A stretch of DNA of 64,000 nucleotides from JBGSYJ01 sp041750915 (GTDB taxonomy: Bacteria; Acidobacteriota; Thermoanaerobaculia; Gp7-AA8). Below, one piece after another: positions 1 to 9,005 of this stretch. Under the pieces are notes generated by a model. It did no database searches and had not been told where the DNA came from. It was given only the letters and a program-made list of their open reading frames with translations. Positions within the stretch are counted from its first letter, which is position 1; the number at the start of each line of letters is the position of its first letter. The translations under genes and the position numbers were made by a program. The stretch spans positions 1 to 64,000 of the forward strand of contig JBGSYJ010000241.1 in NCBI GenBank assembly GCA_041750915.1. Reading direction: 5' to 3'.

Positions 1-1145
1 GCGACGATCTCCACCAGGTCCGTCTGGTTCGCCATCACCTCGTCGATGTCCTTGTAGGCCCCCGGGATCTCGTCGAGGACCCCCTTGTCCTTCCGGCACT
101 CCACTCCCCTGGTCTGGGCCTCGAGATCGGCTACCGTGAACGTCGCCTTCGCCTTCGTACGCGACATCCGCCGCCCTGCCCCATGGGAGCAGGAGTCGAA
201 ACTTTCCGGATTGCCGAGACCGCGAACGATGTACGAGCGCGTTCCCATTGAGCCCGGAATGATCCCGAGGTCGCCCTTGCGCGCGCGGATCGCTCCCTTC
301 CTCGTCACGATGACGTCCTCGCCGAAGTGATGCTCCCGGCTGAGATAGTTGTGATGGCAATTGATGATCTCGCCGTCCGTCGCGAAGTCAGGAAACTGGC
401 GGGCCATGTTTCGAATCACCTCGGCCATCATCAGCCGGCGGTTCTCCATCGCGTACCTCTGCGCGAACTCGACGTCGCGGACATAAGCTTCGAAATGCGC
501 CGATTCCTCCGGAAACCAGGCGAGGTCGGCGTCATCGAGCTGGATCTCCATCGCCTTCATCAGCTTTTTCGCATTCCTGATGTGACCTTCCGCGAGAGAA
601 TTGCCGAGGTTCCTCGACCCGGAGTGCAGCATGATCCAGACGGAGTCCTCCGTGTCGACGCAGATCTCGATGAAGTGATTTCCCCCACCGAGGGTGCCGA
701 GCTGACAGACGTTCTTCTCCGAGAGCCTTCCGCCGTCGGCCTTCGAGGCCCAGTCGAGCGCAGCTTCGGTCGGTCTCTTATGAGAGTTGAATCCGACGGG
801 AATGCCACGCTCAATCGAGCTGCGCAGTTTCAAGAGCGCACCATCACCGAAGTCGCGTGAAGTCAGATTCGTCCTGACCGCCGCCATCCCGCAGCCAATA
901 TCGACGCCGACAGCGGCTGGAACGACGGCCTTGTGCGTGGCGATGACGGAACCGACGGTTGCGCCTTTCCCGAGGTGAACGTCGGGCATTGCAGCGACGT
1001 GCCTGAAGACGAACGGAAGGTTGGCGATGTTCGTCAGCTGATCGAGTGTGGCCGACTCGACGTTCGTCGAGCCGTCGTCACGAAGCAGCGGCGTCCACAT
1101 CTTGACCGGCACACGGCCGCGGTCGAGCACGGAATGAATGGGCAT
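1..1145 (-). CDS. rtcB: RtcB-family RNA-splicing ligase (partial, 3' end outside window)
   Basis: GTP- and Mn-dependent ligase that joins 2',3'-cyclic-phosphate (or 3'-phosphate) and 5'-OH RNA ends during RNA repair or tRNA ligation. Reverse translation from the ATG at 1145 gives the RtcB signature blocks in order: GVDIGCGM, QLGTLGGGNHFIE, HSGSRNLG, a HNY block, RKGDLGIIPGSMG, SFDSCSHGAGR and DEIPGAYKDIDEVM, which include the metal-binding Cys/His and the nucleotidylated-His region. An in-frame stop lies four codons upstream of the ATG, which fixes the start. The last residues are beyond base 1. The next gene (1297, plus strand) is divergent. No archease or RtcR regulator is visible in the window. 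Confidence 0.95.
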   Translation of the reverse strand, partial: MPIHSVLDRGRVPVKMWTPLLRDDGSTNVESATLDQLTNIANLPFVFRHVAAMPDVHLGKGATVGSVIATHKAVVPAAVGVDIGCGMAAVRTNLTSRDFGDGALLKLRSSIERGIPVGFNSHKRPTEAALDWASKADGGRLSEKNVCQLGTLGGGNHFIEICVDTEDSVWIMLHSGSRNLGNSLAEGHIRNAKKLMKAMEIQLDDADLAWFPEESAHFEAYVRDVEFAQRYAMENRRLMMAEVIRNMARQFPDFATDGEIINCHHNYLSREHHFGEDVIVTRKGAIRARKGDLGIIPGSMGTRSYIVRGLGNPESFDSCSHGAGRRMSRTKAKATFTVADLEAQTRGVECRKDKGVLDEIPGAYKDIDEVMANQTDLVEIV

Positions 1146-1296
1146 GGTTTGGTCTCGTCAGATCAGAACACCAAAAACGCGTCAGCCGGGATCGTTATGC
1201 CGCTGCCCCGCGCCGATGTGAACTTCTCGTGCACATTCCGCTTCGCGCGCAACTATCTACGTCTCGCTTCGTAGCCCAGTGTGTGGAGGGAGCAAG

Positions 1297-1491
1297 ATGC
1301 CGATATCCGAGGTAGACAGACAGGACTGGCAGAAATGTATTGGGGACGAGCGCTTCACGTCGCTCGAAGCGATGAGGCGCGATCTCGTAAGCGGACCCGG
1401 CGGCCATGAGAACTACCACGCCTGGGAGTGTCTCAATTGCGGATCGTGGCATCTCGAGACGACCCAGGCGCCCGCGATCCGGTCGCACTGA
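1297..1491 (+). CDS. small Cys-rich hypothetical protein (64 aa)
   Basis: The ATG at 1297 follows a strong ribosome-binding site (GGAGGG, 1285-1290, spacing 6); an in-frame GTG at 1279 lacks one. The product is 64 aa and carries a single CLNCGSWH motif, so one half of a possible zinc site or a redox CxxC; no second pair is present, so metal binding would need dimerisation. It is divergent from rtcB and shares the roughly 150-bp upstream region with it. I do not recognise the family. The good start context and absence of overlap with other genes support it being real. Confidence 0.55.
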   Translation: MPISEVDRQDWQKCIGDERFTSLEAMRRDLVSGPGGHENYHAWECLNCGSWHLETTQAPAIRSH

Positions 1492-1555
1492 GTGCAGAAG
1501 AATTGGCCGCGGCGGTTAGAGTCTTGATCAGCTCCAGCTGTCCGCCGCGAAACAA

Positions 1556-1613
1556 CCTCCCCCTCTCCCCAGGGAGAGGGGTGGCGAGCGCCAGCGAGCC
1601 GGGGTGAGGGCTC
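1556..1613 (+). repeat. palindromic dispersed repeat, copy 1
   Basis: A near-perfect hairpin (CCCCTCTCCCC / GGGAGAGGGG) followed by a GC-rich tail reading GGCGAGCG..AGCGAGCCGGGGTGAGGG. The same unit recurs inverted at 1857-1910. Units of this type are widely scattered in bacterial genomes and often sit beside DUF559 genes. Confidence 0.8.
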
Positions 1614-1677
1614 AGGTGGCTTTGCGGGACTGGATCTCTCTGATCATCTGTCGATCCGGATCGCGGCTTGATTGAGA

Positions 1678-1866
1678 TCATCCAGCTCTTTCGTTGCGAA
1701 GTCGCAGAACGGTCAGGCCGCGTGCTTCGAGGAATGTCGTGCGTTCGTTGTCGTGCGCGATCTGCTTTTCATCGAGGTGCTGTATTCCGTCGCGCTCGAT
1801 GACGAGATTCAGCTCTTCGCAGAAGAAGTCAGGGTAGAGCAGGGTTTCATTTAGCTGGGCCCTCAC
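1678..1866 (-). pseudogene. DUF559 (Vsr-like endonuclease fold) remnant
   Basis: The minus strand encodes the C-terminal half of a DUF559 protein: DFFCEELNLVIERDGIQH matches the family's IVDF-C-E..L-IE-DG-QH core, and FLEARGLTVLRLRN matches its R..FLE..G..VLRF.N tail, ending at a TGA at 1678-1680. The N-terminal third is replaced by translated palindromic repeat (SPLPEGEGWRAQRAGVRA), so no normal start exists. Probably a non-functional relic, although short DUF559 proteins with repeat-derived N-termini are common enough that expression cannot be excluded. Confidence 0.6.
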
Positions 1867-1910
1867 CCCGGCTCGCTGCGCTCGCCACCCCTCTCCCTCG
1901 GGGAGAGGGG
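1857..1910 (-). repeat. palindromic dispersed repeat, copy 2 (inverted)
   Basis: Reverse complement of the unit at 1556-1613 with only a few differences (CGAG in place of CCAG in the loop, one base shorter in the tail). The two copies flank the DUF559 remnant head to head, about 240 bp apart. Confidence 0.8.
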
Positions 1911-1924
1911 AATTGTGTCTCGTG

Positions 1925-2323
1925 TCAATGGAACCAGTTTTCCACCTGCAGCCCGGGGACGCGCCGGAATTCACGTTCGTTGTTCGTCACGAGCACCAGT
2001 TTCCGCGAAACCGCCTGGGAGGCGATTAGCGTATCGAGCGGGCCGATTGGAGTGCCGGCGCGTTCAAGCTTCGCTCTTATCTGGGCGTACGCGATTGCAT
2101 CGACCGACGTGAACTCGACGATCGTAAGAGGCTTGAGAAAATTCTCGATGAGCCGAAGGGTCTTGATCGGTGAGGAGCTCTTCGCCCCACCGGTTCTGAG
2201 CTCGGCTTCCGACACGACACTGATGGCAGTTTCATCCCGGCTCGTCGAGAGAAGCCGGTCGAGAACGGCTGGATTGTGTTTGAGCGCGTAGATGCATGTG
2301 TCCGTGTCGAGCAGGAACCTCAT
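1925..2323 (-). CDS. vapC: VapC-type PIN-domain ribonuclease toxin
   Basis: A 132-aa PIN ribonuclease that in this family cleaves tRNA or other RNA when freed from VapB. The sequence begins MRFLLDTDTCIYALK, which supplies the first acidic residues; SEAELRTG gives the second, and GPLDTLIASQA with LVTNNEREF give the C-terminal acidic cluster of a PIN active site. The ATG at 2323 was chosen because it lies one base after the vapB stop (TGA-G-ATG), giving translational coupling; a longer upstream reading would run through vapB in another frame. Function is well supported; the RNA target is unknown. Confidence 0.92.
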   Translation of the reverse strand: MRFLLDTDTCIYALKHNPAVLDRLLSTSRDETAISVVSEAELRTGGAKSSSPIKTLRLIENFLKPLTIVEFTSVDAIAYAQIRAKLERAGTPIGPLDTLIASQAVSRKLVLVTNNEREFRRVPGLQVENWFH

Positions 2324-2324
2324 C

Positions 2325-2555
2325 TCACAGCTTTCGCCGCGTCTCGACCTCGCCCTGAGGCGGCCGCTCGAAGTCTTCCGGCAAGCCGGCAAACGACTCG
2401 GCATAACCTTCAGGCCAGGCATCGCTGGGTTCGAGAATGATCGACGAACCCTCCCGTCGCACGAGAACCGTATCGCCGTCGAAGCGGAACTCTTTCGGCA
2501 GGCGAACTGCCTGACTTCGTCCGGTCCAGAATACGCTTGCCTTCTTCGGTTTCAT
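2325..2555 (-). CDS. vapB: VapB-type AbrB-fold antitoxin
   Basis: A 76-aa antitoxin, start ATG at 2555 (MKPKKASVFW). The N-terminal half has the SpoVT/AbrB-like swapped-hairpin sequence FWTGRSQAVRLPKEFRF typical of VapB, which binds the operator; the C-terminal half (ESFAGLPEDFERPPQG) is the acidic, proline-rich toxin-wrapping tail. The in-frame TTG at 2567 is possible but lies closer to the operator. It forms a bicistron with vapC and is expected to repress its own promoter through the palindrome at 2571-2589. Confidence 0.9.
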   Translation of the reverse strand: MKPKKASVFWTGRSQAVRLPKEFRFDGDTVLVRREGSSIILEPSDAWPEGYAESFAGLPEDFERPPQGEVETRRKL

Positions 2556-2570
2556 GTCATTCACCAATGG

Positions 2571-2589
2571 TACCTACTCATGATAGGTA
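2571..2589 (-). promoter_or_regulatory. vapBC operator palindrome
   Basis: Inverted repeat TACCTA-N7-TAGGTA, 16 bp upstream of the vapB ATG. Position and symmetry fit the autoregulatory operator of a VapB AbrB-fold dimer. Confidence 0.6.
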
Positions 2590-2800
2590 TCAACGGTGGA
2601 TCCGTCAAGGCGCCTGTCCGAATAAAGTCATCACGGAGAAACAAATGGAAGGCGCGGAAGTGGAGATTGGCTGGGGCTGGTGGACGATTTTCGAACAGCT
2701 GTTTTGGCCTCACTTGGGTAGATGCGCGAGCCGTCCGGTGTGGGGCAAACCATTGAAACGAAGACTATTTTTGGACGCTGCGCACCCCAGCAGTCGGAAT

Positions 2801-2925
2801 GGCTTCGTTTCGAAAAATGCCAGGGTCGATGACCGGTTTGGCTTCGTTTCGAAATCTCAGGGTCAATGACCAGTTTGGCTTCGTTTCGAAATCCCAAGGT
2901 CAATGACCAGTTTGGCTTCGTTTCG
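2801..2925 (+). repeat. tandem repeat, about 37-bp unit, 3.3 copies
   Basis: Units start at 2801 (39 bp), 2840 (37 bp) and 2877 (37 bp), with a partial fourth at 2914. Each begins GGCTTCGTTTCGAAA and contains the palindrome GGTCAATGACC (first copy GGTCGATGACC). There are no unique spacers, so this is not a CRISPR. The 127-aa minus-strand reading through it is low-complexity and judged spurious. Confidence 0.85.
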
Positions 2926-3031
2926 TAATTGGGCCACTGCACGATAGCTCCATTGCCCTCAATCTCGCTTCGATCGAAGAGTCGGCCCTGTGCCACGGCT
3001 AAAGTCCGTGACACAGGGGGCCGCCCCCCCG

Positions 3032-3784
3032 CTATGAGGCGGGTTCACCCTCGCCGGCACCGTGGACCGTTAAGTCCATAGCGATCGGGGCAGTTACTGA
3101 ACGATCTCCAGCACGAATTCGCTTGAGGCGCTCGAGCTCGTGCAGGGCCTTGTACATCGAATTCTCGAGTTGAGTCTCGTAACGGAGCATCTTCGAGTGA
3201 GGCACTTCCGCAGCCAGCGCCGCGGCTGGATCCACTGCATGTCCACCGCTGTCCTCTCCGAAAAACGACTCCATGTTCGTTGAGAACCTATCGAGAAGCC
3301 CGGACAAAGCATCCATGTCGACGGTGGTTTTGAAGCCGTCTGCCGTCGTCAGTTCGCGAATGATTTCCGGCAGCGTCCGTACAGCGCCGCGCAGGTCGCC
3401 CGGGTTGAGCTTGTTGCCATCTGAATTCATATCCGGAAAAGTGATCTTGTAAAGGTCCAGGGGCGAAAGACCCTTCGTCCTTATGCTCCCCACGGTCTGC
3501 TGCGGCGCATCCAGACTGGCACCCTGTAACTTGACGAGACGTTGAAGACGTGTCGCAGCGAGAGCCGCCCGCTGAACATACAGACTCTCAATCAATCCAG
3601 CGGGTCTCACCTCGGCCATCAGTCCGGCGAGCATTTCGTTGTAGCCGGTGTGAAAATCTACTTTGTTGGGTTGAGCGGACGTCAACCCATGCTTGAGTGC
3701 ATTCTGGCTTGTAGTTTCGGTGGCCTTTGGCCCCGTTGAAAGAGCCGCATTTCTTCTATTCGCTGCAGTTTTTTTCTTGGTCAT
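3032..3784 (-). CDS. NALKHGL-motif hypothetical protein (250 aa)
   Basis: Starts MTKKKTAANRRNAALSTGPK; the basic N-terminus followed by STGPK..T..SQNALKHGL is the signature of a widespread uncharacterised family (usually written TGPKT.EGK..S..NALKHGL) common in Acidobacteria and Planctomycetes. The middle is helical (LIESLYVQRAALAATRLQRLVK), and the C-terminus carries a Glu/Arg helix (LENSMYKALHELERLKRIRAG). No catalytic motif was found. The ATG at 3784 precedes a lysine-rich start typical of the family. It stands alone with a long upstream non-coding region. Function unknown. Confidence 0.75.
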   Translation of the reverse strand: MTKKKTAANRRNAALSTGPKATETTSQNALKHGLTSAQPNKVDFHTGYNEMLAGLMAEVRPAGLIESLYVQRAALAATRLQRLVKLQGASLDAPQQTVGSIRTKGLSPLDLYKITFPDMNSDGNKLNPGDLRGAVRTLPEIIRELTTADGFKTTVDMDALSGLLDRFSTNMESFFGEDSGGHAVDPAAALAAEVPHSKMLRYETQLENSMYKALHELERLKRIRAGDRSVTAPIAMDLTVHGAGEGEPAS

Positions 3785-5115
3785 AATATCCTCGATAGTG
3801 CTGGAGTCGACGCCGCCCTGACCTATGTGCCGGGAACGCCAACGCAGCTGTTTGATGGTTATTGTTCTGCGAGAAGCTTTTCAACGATTGAAACTTGCTG
3901 AAGTCTTTTCGCGTGGTCGCAAATTAACGAGAGGCTGGAACCTCTGATCGCAAAAGAGACGGGGCTCTTGTCACGGCGATCTGGATCTCGCCTTTGGGAC
4001 CTGAACCCAATACCAACGGGTCGTTCTTGCTTTGGATGTGATTGTCATCGTGTTCTCTCCTTGGTCTAACGAGGGGGTTCAGAGTCGGCGAAAGCACTCA
4101 AACGCTGAGTTGTCAGACCGGACTCGCCTATGAATTGGGAAAACCAGAACCCCGTGGGGTCTCACTCTTCGAAGTGAAGAGTTCGTCCAGTGCGATAGTT
4201 CAGGCTCCTCTACAGATACAAAGAGTTTCGGACCTGTCGAAACCACGAAAACGCTGACTTGAGAGTTCGGACTCTTGCTGATAGGTGGGCAGCCGGGTCC
4301 CCGGTGGATCCGTTGGACTTCAACCGGCGCTATATGCGGGCGCGGGATAGGACGAACTGGCGATTCTACTGAGGTCAGACGACGCACAACTTGGTACGTC
4401 GAACAGACGGCTCATCTCTGATGGTTCGAAGGGACTTTCCGCAAACACCCCACCTCTGCTGGTCCCGCAGTCCGCGCCATAGTGGGACGCTCTCCCCGAG
4501 TGCGTCGATCGTTGGTCAACGTGGCTGACCGACCCGATCCCGTAGCCATCGAAACCGATCTGACCGGCGATTACCCGCCGAATTGCCCCTTCAGCAGCGG
4601 GGATCGAGAACACTCGCAAATGGGGACTCAACCCCGACTCTCTACGCCATCCTCACTCCGGCACCGGCTAATGGCGTATTCGCGTGCGGCGCGCTCAGCG
4701 AGCACACTTTCAAACCGCAGTACGTTGCTAGCGCTGGCATCTGCTAGTCGGTATTCCAACCGTGGTCGCTCAGTCGAACTCGAACCGACTGAGGAGCCAA
4801 GAGCACACACTTTCGAGACCCTGCGGTCGATCCTGTCCAACCGTCTTTGTTGGTTAGTAAGGGATGATTCTGACGGGCAAAAACCTCATTCGAAAGGATG
4901 ACGCGGTGGGCGATTGAATCGAGGCAGAGTTTTGCTTCCCCCGCAGATGCTGACGCTCAGACGATGGGGGACAATGATGAGTGATCACTTTTCTCGGGCG
5001 ACCCACGAGCTATGACGTGAGGTACCCCAGAGAATCCGCCAGTGTTACCCTAGGCCCGCCGTCCGATTTGCAGCAGGTTCTGAACCGTTTCCGCACCCTG
5101 CTCGAACCTCCGTCA
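3785..5115. other. gene-poor stretch upstream of hsdR
   Basis: About 1.3 kb. Open frames here (for example 4482-4901 plus and 4079-4387 minus) have no recognisable motif, no ribosome-binding site and unstructured composition, so I call none. A perfect 7-bp hairpin (ACTCTTC..GAAGAGT) lies near 4166-4184 without a T tract. The hsdR frame is open from 4981 but the family start is at 5116. Confidence 0.5.
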
Positions 5116-7569
5116 ATGAACAAGAAAGACCTAACCGAACGCGACATCTGCACCAAGTACATCACTCCCGCCCTCGCAACCGCCGGCTGGGATGTGATGA
5201 CGCAGGTACGCGAGCAGGTGCACTTCACGAAGGGCCGCATCATCGTGCGCGGTAAGCTCGTCACGCGTGCCAAATCCAGCTTTGCGGACTACATTCTTTA
5301 TCACAAGCCGAATCTGCCCATCGCGATCATTGAGGCGAAGGACAACAGCTACCCTGTGGGCGGGGGCATGCAGCAGGGACTGCGCTACGCGGAGACGCTC
5401 GATATTCCTTTCGTTTTCTCCAGCAATGGAGACGGCTTCGTCTTTCATGACCGCACTGGGCTCTCTCAGAAGATCGAGACAGAGCTCCCGCTGGATCAGT
5501 TTCCGTCACCGCAGGAGCTCTGGGAGCGATACCGTCGCTGGAAGGGCTTCGCGCCATCTGAAGAAGAGACCGTTCTGCAGAAGTACTACGACGTTCCGGG
5601 CGGCAAAGAGCCCCGCTACTACCAGCGCGTTGCGATCAACAAGACCGTCGAGGCCATCGCTCGCGGGCAGAACCGCATCCTGCTCGTAATGGCAACGGGC
5701 ACGGGCAAGACCTTCACTGCCTTCCAGACGATCTGGCGTCTCTGGAAGGCAGGAAAGAAAAGGCGAATCCTCTTTCTCACAGACCGCAACATCCTCGCTG
5801 ATCAGACGATGGTCAACGACTTCCGGCCCTTCGGAGGGGCGATGGCGAAGCTCAGCACCTCTTCGAAGACCATCGAGCGCGAAGACGGCACGAAGGTCGA
5901 ACTCACGACCGCACTCGACAAGAATCGCCGCATCGACACATCGTATGAGATCTACCTCGCGCTGTATCAGGCGATCACAGGACCTCTCGAGAGCCAGAAG
6001 CTCTATCGCGAGCTCTCGCGCGACTTCTTTGATCTCATCGTCATCGACGAGTGTCACCGCGGCAGCGCCGCAGAGGACTCCGCGTGGCGCGAGATCCTCG
6101 ACTACTTTTCTGCCGCAACCCAGATCGGGCTGACCGCCACCCCGAAGGAAACCGAGTATGTCTCGAACATCGAGTACTTCGGGGAGCCGCTCTACACCTA
6201 TTCGCTGAAGCAGGGAATCCATGACGGCTTCCTCGCGCCCTACAAGGTCATCAAGGTTCATCTCGATGTCGATGTCGAGGGCTATCGCCCCACGCCCGGC
6301 GAGAAGGACAAGTACGGCGAGGAGATCACCGACCAGATCTACAACCAGAAGGACTTCGACCGTACGTTCGTCATTGACGAGAGGACGAAGCGTGCTGCCC
6401 GGAAGGTCACAGAGTTTCTTAAACAGTCAGGCGATCCGTATCAGAAGACTATCGTCTTCTGTGTAGATACCGAACACGCCGCGCGCATGCGACAGGCGCT
6501 GATCAACGAGAACGCCGCAGAGGTTATGAAGAATGAAAAATACGTCATGCGGATCACCGGCGACGATCCCGTAGGGTCCGCCGAGGTGAGTAACTTCATC
6601 GATCCGGAATCGCGGTATCCGGTGATCGTCACAACTTCACGGCTCCTGTCGACCGGCGTCGACGCCCAGACCTGCCGGCTCATCGTGCTGGAGCGCGAGG
6701 TCGGATCCATGACCGAGTTCAAGCAGATCCTCGGGCGCGGCACACGCGTCCACGAAGATTCGAAAAAGTACTACTTCACGCTGATGGACTTCCGCAAAGC
6801 GACGAACCACTTCGCCGATCCCGACTTCGACGGCGAGCCTGTGCAGATCTACACGCCGGGCAAGAGCGATCCCATGACACCGCCGGACGTCGCTCCTTCT
6901 CCCGATGGAGAGCGCATCCCTCCGACACCAGGCGAGGATGAAACCGTCCTGATCACACCGGAGAGTCCCAACGTCGACATCCTCGACTCTCCCGACGCTG
7001 CTCGCAAGTACTACGTGGACGGCCGTCCCGTAAAGGTCATCGCGGAACGCGTTGAGTATCTCGACGAGAACGGGAAGCTGGTTACCGAGAGCCTGCGCGA
7101 TTACTCGAAGAAGACCATCCGCAAGTGCTTCAGAAGCCTCGATGCGTTTCTCCGACGGTGGCGCTCCGATGAGCTGAAGGAAGCAATCATCACCGAGCTC
7201 GAGAGCGAAGGTTTGCTCCTCGAGCCGCTCGCCGAGGAAGTCGGGACGAACCTCGATCCATTCGACCTGATCTGCCACGTCGCCTTCGACCAGCCGCCGC
7301 TCAGTCGCCGCGAGCGCGCAAGAAACGTAGAGAAGCGTGACATCTTCACAAAGTACGGTCCGCAGGCGCGCGCCGTCCTCGAGGCGCTCGTGCAAAAATA
7401 CGAGGACGAGGGCATCATCGACATGCGCGACGCCCGCATTCTGAAGATCCCGCCGTTCGCCTCGATGGGAACACCGCTGGAGCTGTTGAAAGAGTTTGGA
7501 GGGCTGCCCAATTACGAGGCGGCAGTCCGCGAGATTCAGTCCGCACTCTATGAAAAGGAAGTCTCCTGA
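5116..7569 (+). CDS. hsdR: type I restriction endonuclease, R (motor/nuclease) subunit, EcoEI-like
   Basis: ATP-driven translocase and nuclease of a type I restriction complex (R2M2S). From the ATG at 5116 the 817-aa protein begins MNKKDLTERDICTKYITPAL, the usual start of this subfamily; a GTG at 4981 would add 45 atypical residues. Domains: N-terminal PD-(D/E)xK nuclease with D58 and IIEAKD (E73, K75); SF2 helicase with Walker A MATGTGKT (192-199), Walker B DECH (311-314), motif III GLTATP and motif VI QILGRGTRVHED; C-terminal EcoEI R-type helical domain binding the methylase. First gene of the hsdRMS operon, two bases before hsdM. All key residues are present, so it should be active. Confidence 0.95.
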   Translation: MNKKDLTERDICTKYITPALATAGWDVMTQVREQVHFTKGRIIVRGKLVTRAKSSFADYILYHKPNLPIAIIEAKDNSYPVGGGMQQGLRYAETLDIPFVFSSNGDGFVFHDRTGLSQKIETELPLDQFPSPQELWERYRRWKGFAPSEEETVLQKYYDVPGGKEPRYYQRVAINKTVEAIARGQNRILLVMATGTGKTFTAFQTIWRLWKAGKKRRILFLTDRNILADQTMVNDFRPFGGAMAKLSTSSKTIEREDGTKVELTTALDKNRRIDTSYEIYLALYQAITGPLESQKLYRELSRDFFDLIVIDECHRGSAAEDSAWREILDYFSAATQIGLTATPKETEYVSNIEYFGEPLYTYSLKQGIHDGFLAPYKVIKVHLDVDVEGYRPTPGEKDKYGEEITDQIYNQKDFDRTFVIDERTKRAARKVTEFLKQSGDPYQKTIVFCVDTEHAARMRQALINENAAEVMKNEKYVMRITGDDPVGSAEVSNFIDPESRYPVIVTTSRLLSTGVDAQTCRLIVLEREVGSMTEFKQILGRGTRVHEDSKKYYFTLMDFRKATNHFADPDFDGEPVQIYTPGKSDPMTPPDVAPSPDGERIPPTPGEDETVLITPESPNVDILDSPDAARKYYVDGRPVKVIAERVEYLDENGKLVTESLRDYSKKTIRKCFRSLDAFLRRWRSDELKEAIITELESEGLLLEPLAEEVGTNLDPFDLICHVAFDQPPLSRRERARNVEKRDIFTKYGPQARAVLEALVQKYEDEGIIDMRDARILKIPPFASMGTPLELLKEFGGLPNYEAAVREIQSALYEKEVS

Positions 7570-7571
7570 CC

Positions 7572-9005
7572 ATGTCCGTTCGCGCCGCCGTCAAGTCGAT
7601 TCAGGACATCATGCGGAAAGATTCAGGTGTCGACGGCGACGCCCAGCGCATCTCGCAGCTCTCCTGGATGTTCTTTCTCAAGATCATCGACGACCAGGAC
7701 CAGGAGCTGGGGCTGATGCAGAAAGGCTACGACTCTCCCATTCCTCCGAGTCTCCAGTGGCGCGCCTGGGCCGCCGACCCGGAGGGAATGACCGGTGAGC
7801 AACTCCTCGGGTTTGTCAACGGCGAGCTCTTTCCCGCGTTGAAGGAGTTGACGGGCACCGACGGCCGTTCGCGCGTGGTCCGCAGCGTCTTCGAGGATGC
7901 GTACAACTACATGAAGTCCGGCCAGTTGATGCGCCAGATGATCAACAAGATCACGACCATCGACTTCAACAACCTCGCGGAGAAGCAGCACTTCGGCGAG
8001 ATCTATGAGCAGATCCTCAACGACCTCCAGAGCGCCGGGAATGCCGGGGAGTACTACACGCCGCGGGCGGTCACGGCATTCATGGCCAATCGCATCGATC
8101 CGAGGCCGGGCGAGATCCTCTTCGATCCCGCGTGCGGCACCGGCGGCTTCCTCACCTGCGCCATCCGCCACATGCGCGAGCGCTACGTCAAGACAGCGAA
8201 TGATGAGCACACGATGCAGAACGCGCTGCGGGCGACGGAGAAAAAGCAGCTCCCGCACATGCTCTGCGTGACGAACATGCTGCTTCACGGCATCGACGAT
8301 CCATCGTTCGTCAAGCATGACAACACCCTGGCGCGCCCGTACACGAGCTACACGCAGGCCGACCGCGTGGACATCGTCCTCACCAATCCGCCGTTCGGAG
8401 GGAAGGAAGAGGATGGGATCGAGAGCAACTTCCCGAAACACTTCCAGACGCGAGAGACGGCGGACCTCTTCCTCGCGCTGATCGTGCGCCTGCTGAAGAG
8501 CGGAGGCCGCGCCGCAATGGTTCTTCCGGATGGAACGCTCTTCGGCGAGGGAGTAAAGACCCGGCTCAAGCAGCACCTGCTAGAGGAATGCAACCTACAC
8601 ACGATCGTCCGCCTGCCGAACAGCGTGTTCAAGCCATACGCCTCGATCGGCACGAATCTGCTCTTCTTCGAGAAAGGCACGCCGACGAGGGAGATCTGGT
8701 ACTACGAGCATCGAGTGCCTGAAGGGCAGAAGGCGTACTCGATGACGAAGCCAATCCGTCTCGAGCATCTCCAGCCATGCATCGACTGGTGGGACGCACG
8801 CGAGGAGAGCGAACTCGCCTGGAAGGTGACGATCGAAGAAATCAAGGGGCGCAACTACAACCTCGACATCAAGAACCCGCACGAAGTCGAGGACGTCCAC
8901 GGAGATCCGGAAGAGTTACTCGCGAGGCTCGAGGAGTCCGAGCAGCAAGCGGTGGCAATTCGAAGTGAGCTTAAAGCGATTCTCGAAGAGGCTTTGCGGC
9001 GATGA
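7572..9005 (+). CDS. hsdM: type I DNA methyltransferase, M subunit (N6-adenine)
   Basis: Transfers a methyl group from SAM to adenine N6 at the type I recognition site and is required for both modification and cleavage. The 477-aa protein has the N-terminal HsdM helical domain (QRISQLSWMFFLKIIDD), SAM-binding motif I DPACGTGGF (185-193) and catalytic motif IV NPPF (272-275). The start lies two bases after the hsdR stop; its TGA overlaps the hsdS ATG as ATGA, implying translational coupling. Full length and intact. Confidence 0.96.
   Translation: MSVRAAVKSIQDIMRKDSGVDGDAQRISQLSWMFFLKIIDDQDQELGLMQKGYDSPIPPSLQWRAWAADPEGMTGEQLLGFVNGELFPALKELTGTDGRSRVVRSVFEDAYNYMKSGQLMRQMINKITTIDFNNLAEKQHFGEIYEQILNDLQSAGNAGEYYTPRAVTAFMANRIDPRPGEILFDPACGTGGFLTCAIRHMRERYVKTANDEHTMQNALRATEKKQLPHMLCVTNMLLHGIDDPSFVKHDNTLARPYTSYTQADRVDIVLTNPPFGGKEEDGIESNFPKHFQTRETADLFLALIVRLLKSGGRAAMVLPDGTLFGEGVKTRLKQHLLEECNLHTIVRLPNSVFKPYASIGTNLLFFEKGTPTREIWYYEHRVPEGQKAYSMTKPIRLEHLQPCIDWWDAREESELAWKVTIEEIKGRNYNLDIKNPHEVEDVHGDPEELLARLEESEQQAVAIRSELKAILEEALRR

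Noticed and set aside
2801..2925. CRISPR array
   Set aside because: Units are contiguous 37-bp repeats with no unique spacers and no cas genes nearby.
2631..3014. 127-aa minus-strand ORF over the tandem repeat
   Set aside because: Composition is repeat-derived and no start signal or family is seen.
4482..4901. 139-aa plus-strand ORF upstream of hsdR
   Set aside because: Ser/Arg-rich without motif, start signal or similarity to a known family.
5506..6261. 251-aa minus-strand ORF
   Set aside because: Shadow of hsdR.
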